The notes beneath the pieces are model-generated. The model ran no database searches. It saw only the letters and a program-made list of their open reading frames with translations, and had not been told where the DNA came from. The position numbers and the translations under genes were made by a program. Source: Nocardia aurantia (GTDB taxonomy: Bacteria > Actinomycetota > Actinomycetes > Mycobacteriales > Mycobacteriaceae). Taken from it: a stretch of DNA of 64,000 nt. The stretch lies in the NCBI RefSeq assembly GCF_009604425.1, contig NZ_WEGI01000010.1, positions 310,001 through 374,000 of the forward strand. Direction: 5' to 3'. This document shows positions 51,314 to 61,035 of this stretch, one piece after another (position 1 is the first letter of the stretch; each line of letters opens with the position of its first letter).

Positions 51314-52897
51314 AGCGCGTGGATAGTCGGCCTTGCCGTTGGGGGAGCGCGGCACCGTAGCCACCACGGCGATCGACTTCGGCGCCTTGTACCCCGCCAG
51401 CCGCGACTTCACGTGCGCGATCAGCTCCGCCGGAGTCGGCTCCGCCGCGCCCACCGGCGCGACAACCGCGCAGACCGCTTGTCCTCATTGCGGATCCGGC
51501 ACGCCGACGACGAGGGCGTCGGCCACGTCCGGATGCCCGAGCAGCACCGCCTCCACCTCCTCGGTGTAGATCTTCTCCCCGGCGCTGTTGATACACAACG
51601 AATCCCGGCCCAGCAGCTGAATTCTCCCGTCCGCCTCGACGATCGCGCGATCACCGGGCAACGCCATCCGCACCCCGTCGACGGTGACGAAGGTGGCGGC
51701 GGACTTCTCCTCGTCCTTGTAGTAGCCCAGCGGCACCCGATTCCCCACGGCGAGCCGGCCGACCACCCCCGAACCCGGTGTGACAGGCCGCAATTCGTCG
51801 TCGAGCACGGCGGCGTGGGGTCCGATCTCGAAACGCGCGGTGGTCGCCACATCGTCCTTGGTCGATATCGACCACCCCATCCCGAACCCCTCCGAGGAGG
51901 AGAACCCGTCCACGATGGTCAGCGACGGACACTGTTCCAGCAGACCGGCTTTCACCGCATCACTGAGAAACGCGCCCGACGAGAGCAGATTCCCCAGGCA
52001 CGAGATGTCCCACCGCCCCGGCTCCCGCGCCATGGTCTCCAGAATCGGCCGCCCGAACGCGTCCCCGACCATGGCGAGACTGCGCACCCGCAGCCCGTGC
52101 ACGGTGTCGAGCAACTCCACCGGGTCGAATCCGTGCCCCCGCAACGAGATCACGCATCCCCCGTCGTTGAGCGTCAGATAACCACCGAACAGGCCCGTCC
52201 CGTGCATCATCGGACTCGCGGAGACATGGGTACGCCCCGGCTCCGTGATGAACCTCCGCATCCCGGGAATCCCGTCCTCGATCGGATACGACGGGGGACC
52301 GACGGAATTCAACTGCATGAAGATGTCGTACTGCCGCCACATCACCCCCTTCGGCATCCCGGTGGTCCCTCCCGTGTACAGCAGGAACAGATCCTCCCCA
52401 CTGCGCCCCCACCTCGACCGGGTCTGCCCCGCAGCGCTTCCCGCCGCCTGCTCGTACGGAATCGCCCAGGCCGGGCACACGGCGGTCCCGTCGTCGACAT
52501 GGATCCAGCTCCGCACCGCCGGCAACTCGGCCCGCACCTCCCCGACCTGCTCGGTGAACGCCCCGTGGAACACCACCGCCGTGATGTCGGCGTTGCGCCA
52601 CAGATACAGCAGCTCGTCCCGCCGGTACCGATAGTTGGTGTTGACCGCGGGAATACCGATCTTGGTGGCGGCGAACATCACCTCGAGATACTCGGGCGAG
52701 TTCCGCAGGCACAGCGCGACCCGATCGTCCCGAGCGGCCCGCCCGTCGAGCAGCGCGGCCGCAAGACCGTCTGCCCGGCGGTCGAATTCGGCCCACGTGA
52801 ACACCCGCTCGCCCTGCCGCTGCGCGGGCGCCCCCGGCAGCTCCTCCGCGACCATCTCCCAGAAGTCGGCGAAGTTCCAATGGCTCGGCTCGACCAT
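51266..52897 (-). pseudogene. Acyl-CoA synthetase interrupted by an in-frame TGA
   Basis: An AMP-forming CoA ligase with LLYTGGTTGMPKGVMW, SSSEGFGMGWS and a complete C-terminal domain, but a TGA at 51485-51487 splits it. The same frame goes on as GQAVCAVVAPVG, AHVKSRLAGYKAPKSI and the catalytic-lysine region VPRSPNGKADYPRAR. The stop replaces the residue that is usually Trp or Phe in VPDPxWGQ, so TGG to TGA is the simplest cause. The upper fragment (to 51485) would lack the C-terminal lysine. Start at ATG 52897 has GGTGGGA ahead; ATG 52930 is possible. Confidence 0.8.
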
Positions 52898-52939
52898 CCG
52901 TCCCACCTTCATCGGTAGTGCTGCTGACATCCGCCATTT

Positions 52940-52959
52940 TGCCAACCATGTAGTCGGTT
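52940..52959 (-). promoter_or_regulatory. Operator D-like site before acyl-CoA synthetase
   Basis: Read on the minus strand, AACCGACTAC/ATGGTTGGCA keeps 13 of 20 positions of operator A, and sits just upstream of the broken ligase gene. Weaker than sites A to C. Confidence 0.35.
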
Positions 52960-53130
52960 TGAGGGGAAACGAGAATTCCGGCCACACTCGCCCTCGCGTC
53001 GCGCCCGCACGAGCCGGTACAGAAAACGCTGTGTATCAGGCAGTGTGCGGGTCGGACGAGGACCGCGACAGATCGATACGGCGTGGTCTGATATCAACCA
53101 GAGGGTCGGTAAAGGAGATGAGACGCTGTC

Positions 53131-54096
53131 TCACACCGGGCTTCCCGATCCGGCGAGCAGGGGTTCGACCCCGGCGGGCAGGGAGTGGTCGCCGGCCGCG
53201 GCGCGGACGTGGGCTTCGAGCGTCTCGCGGAAGGCGGTGGCGGCGTGGGTGGGTGCGACGTCCTTGCGGTGGGCGAGCGCGACGAGGCGGTGGAGGGTGC
53301 GCGTATCCCGGGCGGTGTCCAGGGCGAGGGGGCTGCCGCGCAGGGCGGGGTGGCCCGCCAGCACCATGCTGGGTACCACCGCCACGCCGAGGCCCGCCTC
53401 GACGAAGCGCAGGACCGCGTCCATCTCGCCGCCCTCGACGGCCAGGCGCGGCTGGAAGCCGGCGTGCCGGCAGGCGGCGATGGTCGCCTCGCGGAGGTCG
53501 TAGCCGGGGCGGAACATGACCAGCGGCCGATCACGGAGGTCGGTGATGGTCAGGCGGCTCGGGAGCGAGTCGTCGTGGCGCGCGGCGACGACCAGGTCCT
53601 CGCGCAGGATCGGCGTCGTCGCCAGTGGTGTGCCGTCGGCCAGGGGCAGGATCACCAGGGCCAGGTCGAGGGCGCCGCGGGTGAGCTCGCGCACCAGATC
53701 GCGGGAGCCGCCCTCCTCGACCATCAACTCGATACCGGGATGGGCGTCGTGGAACCGCCGCAGCGCATCCGCCAGCAGGCCGGAACACAGCGAGGGGGTG
53801 GCGCCCACGCGTAGCCGGCCGCGGCGCAGCCCGATCAACTCCTGCACCTCGAGCCGTGCGGTGTCCACATCCGCGAGGATCCGTTCGGCGAGCGGCAGCA
53901 GGGCCTCACCCGCCGGCGTCAGGGTGATGTTGCCGCGGGCGCGGCTGAACAGCGGGGCTCCCAGTTCGGTCTCCAGCGCCCGGATCTGCTTGGACAGGGA
54001 CGGCTGTGCGACGCGCAGCGTGTCGGCCGCCCGGGTGAAGTGCCGGGCCCGCGCCACGGCCAGGAAATACGACAACTGCTGCAACTGCACGTCCAC
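53131..54096 (-). CDS. LysR family transcriptional regulator
   Basis: A 321-residue LysR regulator. N-terminal winged helix YFLAVARARHFTRAADTLRVAQPSLSKQIRALE is textbook; the effector domain follows from ~90. Divergent from sdhC with ~200 bp between, so control of the succinate dehydrogenase operon is likely. GTG start. Confidence 0.92.
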   Translation of the reverse strand: MDVQLQQLSYFLAVARARHFTRAADTLRVAQPSLSKQIRALETELGAPLFSRARGNITLTPAGEALLPLAERILADVDTARLEVQELIGLRRGRLRVGATPSLCSGLLADALRRFHDAHPGIELMVEEGGSRDLVRELTRGALDLALVILPLADGTPLATTPILREDLVVAARHDDSLPSRLTITDLRDRPLVMFRPGYDLREATIAACRHAGFQPRLAVEGGEMDAVLRFVEAGLGVAVVPSMVLAGHPALRGSPLALDTARDTRTLHRLVALAHRKDVAPTHAATAFRETLEAHVRAAAGDHSLPAGVEPLLAGSGSPV

Positions 54097-54299
54097 AGCC
54101 TAGAACCGGTTTTTCCCCGGTCGCAATTTCGAATCCGGTAGAACGGCGGGAAATTCGGGTGCGTGTGAAAACTCTCACGGACCGAAATTCCTACCGAATG
54201 TAGTAAATGATGGCGCAGCTCGCTCGATAGCCTGCGGTCATCGTGACCAGTCCGGAACGGACTTGGACGTCCGGAACCGGCCGGACGTAGTTTCCGGGC

Positions 54300-54989
54300 A
54301 TGGTTACGGCACTCCCCGCGGTGTACCGCTCCACGGTCGGCAGGAAGGCCGTCATGGCGGTGACCGGTGGCATTCTCGTGTTGTTTCTGATCGCGCACGC
54401 GTTCGGGAATCTGAAGGTATTCCTCGGCCCGGCCGAGTTCGACGGTTACGCGTCCTGGCTGCGGACGATCGGTGAGCCGGCGCTGCCGCGCCGGTGGTTC
54501 CTCTCGCTGCTCGAGATCGGGCTCACCGTCAGTGTGGTCCTGCACGTGTGGTCGGCGGTGACCCTCGCCCGCGCGGCCCGCCGCGCCCGGCCCGTCCGAT
54601 ACGCGGTGCGCCGGCGATCGCGTGCGCACGGATACGCCGTCCACACGATGCGGTACGGCGGCGTCGTCATCGCGCTGTTCCTGATCTGGCATCTGCTCGA
54701 CCTGACCTTCGGCGCGGTGAACCCGCTGGGCGGCAACGGAACTCCGTACACCGCGGTCGTCGCCGACTTCGCGCCCGGCCGCTGGTACGTCACCGTGTTC
54801 TACGTCGCCGCCGTGGTCATGGTCGGACTGCATCTGCGGCACGGGATCCGCAGCGCCTTCCAGACTCTCGGCCTCGCGAGCCGTCGCAGTTACGCCGCCT
54901 ACGACCTGCTCGCGGCGGTCGTCTCGATCGTCCTGGTCGCCGGCTTCCTGGCCGTTCCGATCGCCGTCACATTCGGATGGGTGAAATGA
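54300..54989 (+). CDS. sdhC: Succinate dehydrogenase cytochrome b subunit
   Basis: A 229-residue five-helix b558-type membrane anchor. Haem-ligand histidines lie in LFLIAHAFGN, VVLHVWSAV, LIWHLLDL and MVGLHLRHGI. It opens the sdhC-sdhA-sdhB operon; the stop overlaps sdhA (ATGA). Confidence 0.93.
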   Translation: MVTALPAVYRSTVGRKAVMAVTGGILVLFLIAHAFGNLKVFLGPAEFDGYASWLRTIGEPALPRRWFLSLLEIGLTVSVVLHVWSAVTLARAARRARPVRYAVRRRSRAHGYAVHTMRYGGVVIALFLIWHLLDLTFGAVNPLGGNGTPYTAVVADFAPGRWYVTVFYVAAVVMVGLHLRHGIRSAFQTLGLASRRSYAAYDLLAAVVSIVLVAGFLAVPIAVTFGWVK

Positions 54990-56926
54990 TCACGCACAAC
55001 CCCTATCTCACCGGCGCGCCGCTCGCCGACACCAAGGCGCCGGGCGGGCCCATCGAGAATCGCTGGACCACAAGGACATTCGAGGCCAAGCTGGTCAATC
55101 CGGCGAACAAGCGCCGGAAGACGATCATCGTCGTCGGTACCGGTCTCGCGGGCGGCTCGGCCGCCGCGACCCTGGGCGAGCAGGGCTACCGGGTGCTCCA
55201 GTTCTGTTTCCAGGACTCCCCGCGCCGGGCCCATTCGATCGCCGCGCAGGGCGGGATCAACGCGGCGAAGAACTATCGCAACGACGGCGACAGCGTGTAC
55301 CGGCTGTTCCACGACACGATCAAGGGCGGGGACTACCGCGCGCGGGAGTCGAATGTGCACCGGCTCGCGGAGATCTCGACGCGGATCATCGATCAGTGTG
55401 TGGCGCAGGGTGTTCCGTTCGCCCGGGAGTACGGCGGGCTGCTCGACAACCGATCCTTCGGCGGCACACAGGTTTCCCGTACCTTCTACGCCCGCGGCCA
55501 GACCGGGCAGCAGTTGCTGCTGGGCGCCTACCAGGCCCTGATGCGGCAGGTCGACGCGGGCACCGTCGAACTGCACGCGCGGCACGAGATGCTCGATCTG
55601 ATCATCGCCGACGGCGTGGCGCGGGGCGTGGTCGTGCGCGATCTGGTCACCGGCGCGATCGTCTCCCACACCGCGGACGCGGTCGTGCTGGCCACCGGCG
55701 GATACGCCAACATCTACTTCCTGTCGACCAACGCCATGGGTTCGAACATCACCGCCGCCTGGCGCGCGCACCGGCACGGCGCGTATTTCGCGAATCCGTG
55801 TTTCACCCAGATCCACCCGACCTGTATTCCGCCCTCGGGCGACCATCAATCCAAGCTGACGCTCATGTCGGAGTCGCTGCGCAACGACGGCCGGGTATGG
55901 GTACCCGACAGGCCCGGCGACGATCGCCCGCCCGCCGATATCCCCGAGCGCGAGCGCGACTATTTCCTGGAACGCCGCTATCCCGCCTACGGCAACCTGG
56001 TCCCGCGCGACATCGCCTCCCGCGCGGCGAAGAACGTCTGCGACGAGGGCCGGGGCGTCGGCCCGGGCGGCCTCGGCGTCTATCTCGATTTCGCCGAGGC
56101 GATGACCCGGCTCGGCCCCGAGGCCGTGAAAGCCAAGTACGCCAACCTCTTCACCATGTACGAGCGGATCACCGGGGAGAATCCGTATCGGGTGCCCATG
56201 CGCATCTACCCCGCTGTGCACTACACGATGGGCGGCCTGTGGGTCGACTACGACCTGCAATCCACCGTTCCCGGACTGTTCGTCATCGGCGAGGCGAATT
56301 TCTCCGACCACGGCGCCAACCGGCTGGGCGCCTCGGCGCTCATGCAGGGCCTCGCCGACGGATATTTCGTGCTGCCCACCACGATCGGCGATTATCTGGC
56401 CCGCGCGACCGCGGCCGAGATTCCCGCGACCGCGATCGAGGCGGCGGAGAATCGGGTCACCGCGACGATCGATCGGCTGCTGTCCGTCCGCGGCGACCGC
56501 ACCGCCGACCATTTCCACCGCCGGCTCGGCCACATCATGTGGGAATACTGCGGTATGGAGCGCACCGAGGCGGGCCTGCGGAAGGCCGCGGAACTCGTCC
56601 CCGCCCTCCGCGCGGAATTCTGGTCCCGCGTCGACGTGCCCGGCTCCGGCACGGACCTCAACCAATCCCTCGAACGCGCGGGCCGGGTCGCCGATTTCCT
56701 GGAACTGGCCGAACTCATGGTGATCGACGCCCTGCACCGGGCCGAATCCGCCGGCGGTCATTTCCGCGCCGAATCACAGACCGCGGACGGCGAGGCCGCC
56801 CGCGACGACGAGAATTTCGCCTACGTCGCGGCCTGGGAATGGAACGGTCCCGGCCTGCCCCCGACCCTCCACAAGGAGGCCCTGGAATTCGAATACGCCC
56901 ACCCGACAACCCGTTCCTACACATAG
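54986..56926 (+). CDS. sdhA: Succinate dehydrogenase/fumarate reductase flavoprotein subunit
   Basis: A 646-residue FAD subunit. FAD motif IIVVGTGLAGGSAAATL, the covalent-FAD His in RAHSIAAQGGINAAK, active-site ARGQTGQQ, HPTCI and GANRLGASALMQ (Arg/His) are all present. Fits the b558-type soluble SdhA as in Streptomyces and Bacillus. ATG 54986 overlaps the sdhC stop; ATG 54977 is also in frame. Confidence 0.94.
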   Translation: MITHNPYLTGAPLADTKAPGGPIENRWTTRTFEAKLVNPANKRRKTIIVVGTGLAGGSAAATLGEQGYRVLQFCFQDSPRRAHSIAAQGGINAAKNYRNDGDSVYRLFHDTIKGGDYRARESNVHRLAEISTRIIDQCVAQGVPFAREYGGLLDNRSFGGTQVSRTFYARGQTGQQLLLGAYQALMRQVDAGTVELHARHEMLDLIIADGVARGVVVRDLVTGAIVSHTADAVVLATGGYANIYFLSTNAMGSNITAAWRAHRHGAYFANPCFTQIHPTCIPPSGDHQSKLTLMSESLRNDGRVWVPDRPGDDRPPADIPERERDYFLERRYPAYGNLVPRDIASRAAKNVCDEGRGVGPGGLGVYLDFAEAMTRLGPEAVKAKYANLFTMYERITGENPYRVPMRIYPAVHYTMGGLWVDYDLQSTVPGLFVIGEANFSDHGANRLGASALMQGLADGYFVLPTTIGDYLARATAAEIPATAIEAAENRVTATIDRLLSVRGDRTADHFHRRLGHIMWEYCGMERTEAGLRKAAELVPALRAEFWSRVDVPGSGTDLNQSLERAGRVADFLELAELMVIDALHRAESAGGHFRAESQTADGEAARDDENFAYVAAWEWNGPGLPPTLHKEALEFEYAHPTTRSYT

Positions 56927-56939
56927 AGAGGCGACGCGC

Positions 56940-57686
56940 GTGAAATTCACCCTGCGCATCTGGCGCCAGCGGAGCCCGGAACACCGCGGCCGGCTGGTCG
57001 ACTACCCGATCGAAATCTCCCCGGACGCTTCGTTCCTCGAAATGCTCGACGTCCTCAACGAACACCTCGCCGGCATCGGCGAGGAACCGATCGCCTTCGA
57101 CCACGACTGCCGCGAAGGCATCTGCGGCATGTGCTCATTGGTCATCGACGGCGCCCCGCACGGCCCCGAACAGGCCACCACCACCTGCCAACTGCATATG
57201 CGGAAATTCGCCGACGGCCGCACCATCACGGTGGAACCGTGGCGCGCCGGGGCTTTTCCGGTCGTCAAGGACCTGGTCGTGGATCGCTCGGCCTTCGACG
57301 AGATCATCCGCGCCGGCGGCTACATCACCGCCCCGACCGGCACCGCTCCCGAAGCGCATTCGATCCCCGTCCCCAAACCCGACGCCGACCGCGCCTTCCA
57401 GGCCGCCGAATGCATCGGCTGCGGCGCGTGTGTCGCGGCCTGCCCCAACGGTTCCGGCATGCTGTTCACCGCCGCCAAGGCCACCCACCTCGCCCTGCTC
57501 CCGCAAGGCCAACCGGAACGCTACACGCGCGCCGCCGGCATGATCGCCGCCCACGACGCCCTCGGCTTCGGCGGCTGCACCAACACCGGCGAATGCACCG
57601 CCGCCTGCCCCAAGGAAATTCCCCAGGACGTCATCGGCCGCCTCAACCGGGACCTCCTGCGCGTCGCTCGCCACCCGGGCGCCTGA
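56940..57686 (+). CDS. sdhB: Succinate dehydrogenase/fumarate reductase iron-sulfur subunit
   Basis: A 248-residue subunit with the 2Fe-2S site in CREGICGMCS plus a later TTTCQLH and the 4Fe-4S/3Fe-4S cysteines in CIGCGACVAACPNGS and GGCTNTGECTAACPKEI. 13 bp after sdhA; GTG start with GAGAGG ahead. Confidence 0.94.
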   Translation: MKFTLRIWRQRSPEHRGRLVDYPIEISPDASFLEMLDVLNEHLAGIGEEPIAFDHDCREGICGMCSLVIDGAPHGPEQATTTCQLHMRKFADGRTITVEPWRAGAFPVVKDLVVDRSAFDEIIRAGGYITAPTGTAPEAHSIPVPKPDADRAFQAAECIGCGACVAACPNGSGMLFTAAKATHLALLPQGQPERYTRAAGMIAAHDALGFGGCTNTGECTAACPKEIPQDVIGRLNRDLLRVARHPGA

Positions 57687-57732
57687 CCGGCCACGCCGTT
57701 CCTGTCGGACCATTGAGGTAGCGTGCGGCGCC

Positions 57733-58299
57733 ATGCACCCGGCCACCGCCGCGATCGCCGACCTCGTCGCCTCGATCACCCCTTGGGATCCGTTGGAGCA
57801 GGAGCACATCGATCGGACGCTGGCATGGCTGGCGTCCACCGACGACATCTACCGCCGCGTCCCGCCCGCCGTCCCGGCCACGCACCTGGTCGCCTACGTC
57901 GTCCTGGTCGATCCGGTCGACCGGGGCGTGTTCCTCGGCGTGCACCGGAAGTCGGGCCTGCACCTGCCAATGGGTGGTCACGTCGACCCCGGCGAGCCCC
58001 CGCCGGCCGCCGCGCGCCGGGAAGCCTTGGAGGAACTGGGAATTCACCCCGAATTCGATGTCGTCGGCGACGGGCCACTGCTGCTGACCGTCACCCCCGT
58101 GACACTGCCGCAACCCCACACGGACGTCAGCTTCTGGTACGTCGCTCGCGGGCACCGCGATCGGAGCTACAGTCTCGACCCGGCCGAGTTCGACGGCGGC
58201 CGTTGGTGGGATCTCGACCCCGGCACACTACCCGACACCGATCCACACCTGAGCCGCTTCCTGGCGAAACTGCACCACCACGCGGCCGCCGGGCGGTGA
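57733..58299 (+). CDS. Nudix hydrolase
   Basis: A 188-residue pyrophosphohydrolase. The Nudix box GHVDPGEPPPAAARREALEELG is complete (G-x5-E-x7-REx2EE-x-G). An N-terminal ~45-residue helical part precedes it. Substrate unknown; sits 46 bp after sdhB but has no obvious link. Confidence 0.9.
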   Translation: MHPATAAIADLVASITPWDPLEQEHIDRTLAWLASTDDIYRRVPPAVPATHLVAYVVLVDPVDRGVFLGVHRKSGLHLPMGGHVDPGEPPPAAARREALEELGIHPEFDVVGDGPLLLTVTPVTLPQPHTDVSFWYVARGHRDRSYSLDPAEFDGGRWWDLDPGTLPDTDPHLSRFLAKLHHHAAAGR

Positions 58300-58326
58300 C
58301 GCCGACAGCCGAGTACCGCGAGTGAG

Positions 58327-58340
58327 GTAACGGCTGTTAC
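58327..58340 (+). promoter_or_regulatory. Palindrome GTAAC-N4-GTTAC before chrB-like gene
   Basis: GTAAC (58327-58331) and GTTAC (58336-58340) form a short operator-like palindrome ending 10 bp before the GTG start, overlapping a TTACAT that could serve as -10. ChrB-type proteins are regulators, so autoregulation is possible. Confidence 0.4.
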
Positions 58341-58350
58341 ATTGCCCAGC

Positions 58351-58899
58351 GTGACAGGTAAGCGACGTGTGCGGTGGCAGGTGCTGGTCGTGCGGATACC
58401 GGCCGAGCCGTCGCGGCATCGGGTGGCCGTGTGGCGGGAGCTGCGCCGGGTCGGTGCGTTGCAGATCGGTCAGGGCGTGTGGGTAGTGCCCGATGTCGCG
58501 GTGTTCGCCGACGGGGTCGCCCGGGTCATCGAGCTGGCGCGCCGTGGGGAGGGCGAGGTGCTGGTCCTGGAGGCGGCCGGGCGCGCCGAGGCCGACGCAG
58601 CCCGGTTGGAGGGGTTGTTCACCGCTGAGCGCGGCGAGGAGTGGGCGGAGTTCCTCACCGAGTGCGCCCGTTTCGACGCCGAGATCGACAAGGAGATCGG
58701 CATCGCCAAGTTCACGATGGCCGAGTTGGAGGAGGAGGAACACAGCCTGGAACGGCTGCGCCGCTGGCATCGCGATATCAAGGCCCGCGACGTGTTCACC
58801 GCCCCGGCCGCCGCCGAGGCCGCTGCGCAGCTCGAGCACTGCGCAGGCCGGTTGGCCGACTACACCGAACGGGTCTTCGCGGCCCTGCACCAGATGTGA
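58351..58899 (+). CDS. ChrB N-terminal-domain protein
   Basis: A 182-residue protein matching only the N-terminal domain of the chromate-resistance regulator ChrB: RWQVLVVRIPAEPSRHRVAVWRELRRVGALQIGQGVWVVP, then a Glu-rich helix (MAELEEEEHSLERLRRW). The C-terminal ChrB domain is missing. First gene of a three-gene unit with PAP2 and MFS genes, which suggests control of an export function. GTG start. Confidence 0.75.
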   Translation: MTGKRRVRWQVLVVRIPAEPSRHRVAVWRELRRVGALQIGQGVWVVPDVAVFADGVARVIELARRGEGEVLVLEAAGRAEADAARLEGLFTAERGEEWAEFLTECARFDAEIDKEIGIAKFTMAELEEEEHSLERLRRWHRDIKARDVFTAPAAAEAAAQLEHCAGRLADYTERVFAALHQM

Positions 58900-58924
58900 C
58901 CGCCGAGAGACCGGGAACCGATCG

Positions 58925-59536
58925 ATGAACCTCGATACGCGAATCTTTCTCGATATCAACGACTTCGCTCGCAATACGCCGTGGCTGCACCCGATCATGT
59001 CCGGCTATGCGAACTACGGCATCGTGCTCTTCGCGATCCTGCTGGTCGCCGGGTGGTGGATCGCCCGTCGGCCCGCAAGCACGGAGAAAATGACCGCAGC
59101 CGTGTGGGCGCCGATCGGTGCGCTCGCCGCGCTGGCGATCAACCAGCCGATCTCGAGCGCGGTGAACGAAACCCGCCCGTGCAACGCCCTGCACGACATC
59201 GTGGTGTTGCACTGCAACACCGACGGGTCGTTCCCCAGCGACCACGCGATGATGGCCGGCGCGGTCGCGGCGGGTCTGTGGCTGGTGGACCGGCGCCTGG
59301 GCGTCCTGGCGACGCTGGCGGCGCTGCTGATGGCTTTCACCCGTGTCTACATCGCCGCCCACTACCCCCAGGACGTGCTCGCCGGGCTGGGGCTGGGCGC
59401 GGTCGTGAGCTTGGCCGGATTCTGGTTGTCTCGGCCCGTGCTGCGATGGCTGCTCGGCCGGATCGCCCGTACCCCGATGCGGATCCTGATCACCGCGCCC
59501 GCGCAATCGACTGTCGTTCAGGGAAACTCACGATGA
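58925..59536 (+). CDS. PAP2 family phosphatase-like membrane protein
   Basis: A 203-residue membrane protein with the PAP2 motifs NETRPC, GSFPSDHAMMAG and TRVYIAAHYPQDVLAG, so the catalytic His pair is kept; the usual PSGH is PSDH here. Acts on a lipid or pyrophosphate at the membrane. Its stop overlaps the MFS gene start (ATGA). Confidence 0.87.
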   Translation: MNLDTRIFLDINDFARNTPWLHPIMSGYANYGIVLFAILLVAGWWIARRPASTEKMTAAVWAPIGALAALAINQPISSAVNETRPCNALHDIVVLHCNTDGSFPSDHAMMAGAVAAGLWLVDRRLGVLATLAALLMAFTRVYIAAHYPQDVLAGLGLGAVVSLAGFWLSRPVLRWLLGRIARTPMRILITAPAQSTVVQGNSR

Positions 59537-60735
59537 GTACACCACCAGCTGTACGGGCCGTCGTGCCACGGGCGCGGCTGCTGCCGCTGTACGCGGCCGG
59601 GTTCGTCACCGCGTTCGGCGCGCACAGCATCGCGGCCAGTCTCGGCGGCTACACCGGTTCCGGGCATGCGAGTCTGCTGACCCTGGGTCTGCTGCTGGCT
59701 GTCTACGACGGCGCGGAAGTGTTGCTCAAACCCGTGTTCGGCACGCTGGCCGACCGCATCGGCCCGCGCCCCGTGCTGCTGGGCGGCCTGATCGCCTTCG
59801 CGGTCGCGTCGGCGGCATTCGTACTCGCGGGCAACCCCGCCCTCGTCGGGTTCGCCCGTCTCGGTCAAGGGGCTGCCGCGGCGGCGTTCTCGCCGGCGGC
59901 GGGCGCGATGGTGGCGCGGCTGACCCCCAGCGGTGGTCACGGCCGCGCGTTCGGCGGGTACGGCGCCTGGAAAGGACTCGGCTACACCCTCGGCCCCCTG
60001 CTCGGCGGTGTCGCGATCACGATCGGCGGCTACAACCTGCTGTTCGCCGTGCTCGCCTGTCTCGCCGTCGCTGTCGTCGGCTGGGCGGCGATCGCCGTTC
60101 CCGCCGTCCCCGCGTTACCGCGCGCCCGCCAGACCGTGCTGGATCTGGCCCGGCGCCTGGGCAGCGCACACTTCCTGCGCCCCACCGCCGCTCTCGCCGG
60201 GTCGACCGCCGCCCTGGCGGTCGGGATCGGGTTTCTCCCCGTGCTCGGGGCCCGCCACGGCCTCGGTCCACTGGCCACCGGTGCGGCGGTGTCGCTGCTG
60301 GCCGCCACCGCCGCGCTCGTCCAGCCGCCCGTCGGTCGCGCTCGCGATGCCGGGCGACTGCACGACGGCGCAACCATGGCGGCGGGGCTGGTCCTGGCCG
60401 GAATCGGCATGGCCTCGGCGACCGTGGTCCCCGGGATCGCCGCAGTGCTGGTCGCATCGTTCGTGATCGGCGCGGGGACAGGGCTGGTGACACCGATCGG
60501 GTTCGCGTACCTGGCCGCCACCACACCACCGGAACGGCTCGGCCAGACCATGGGCGCCGCCGAAATCGGCCGCGAACTCGGCGACGCAGGCGGCCCGCTG
60601 CTCGTCGGTGCTGTCGCCGTCGCCACCACCCTCAACGCCGGACTCCTCGCGCTCGCCGCCGTGCTGGCCGCCCTCGCCGTCCTCGCCGCCGCGCCCGCAC
60701 CACGGGACGGCCGGAGGACCGACGCCATCGGATGA
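59533..60735 (+). CDS. MFS transporter
   Basis: A 400-residue twelve-helix transporter. The MFS motif between helices 2 and 3 is GTLADRIGPRPVLLGG. Its coupling to a ChrB-like and a PAP2 gene recalls chromate or metal-export loci in which an MFS protein replaces ChrA. The transported compound is unknown. Confidence 0.88.
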   Translation: MSTPPAVRAVVPRARLLPLYAAGFVTAFGAHSIAASLGGYTGSGHASLLTLGLLLAVYDGAEVLLKPVFGTLADRIGPRPVLLGGLIAFAVASAAFVLAGNPALVGFARLGQGAAAAAFSPAAGAMVARLTPSGGHGRAFGGYGAWKGLGYTLGPLLGGVAITIGGYNLLFAVLACLAVAVVGWAAIAVPAVPALPRARQTVLDLARRLGSAHFLRPTAALAGSTAALAVGIGFLPVLGARHGLGPLATGAAVSLLAATAALVQPPVGRARDAGRLHDGATMAAGLVLAGIGMASATVVPGIAAVLVASFVIGAGTGLVTPIGFAYLAATTPPERLGQTMGAAEIGRELGDAGGPLLVGAVAVATTLNAGLLALAAVLAALAVLAAAPAPRDGRRTDAIG

Positions 60736-61035
60736 ACCGGAATCCGCACTGCCACAGTCCTATTGATGCCGGTCTCCCGGATGGGTTGGTGCGCGGGATG
60801 TCGGCCGGCGATCTCTGGCCGGTCGGCGAGCCCGAGGCGCAGGTTGCACCGTGGTGGACGGCTTCGTCGAGAAGTTGCGCGACGTGATCCTCGTAGAAGC
60901 TGTAGCCGCTGCCCTGCTGCGGCCGCACACCAACCGGATCGCCCCGCGCCCCAGTCAACGCGAAGTCCGGCAACGAGACTGGACGCGATGAACACCGAGG
61001 CCGACTCGAAGCCGGCGGAGCGGCCGGGCTGCGGG
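60736..61035. other. 300-bp region without a supported gene
   Basis: On the minus strand, 60973 to about 60860 reads RPQQGSGYSFYEDHVAQLLDEAVHHGAT with coding-like codon use and then fades. This may be the remnant of a lost gene, but no family was recognised and I do not call it. Confidence 0.35.

Noticed and set aside
60860..60973. Short minus-strand gene with YSFYEDHVAQLLDEAV
   Set aside because: Coding-like for ~35 codons only, no family recognised, no ribosome site; noted as a possible remnant.
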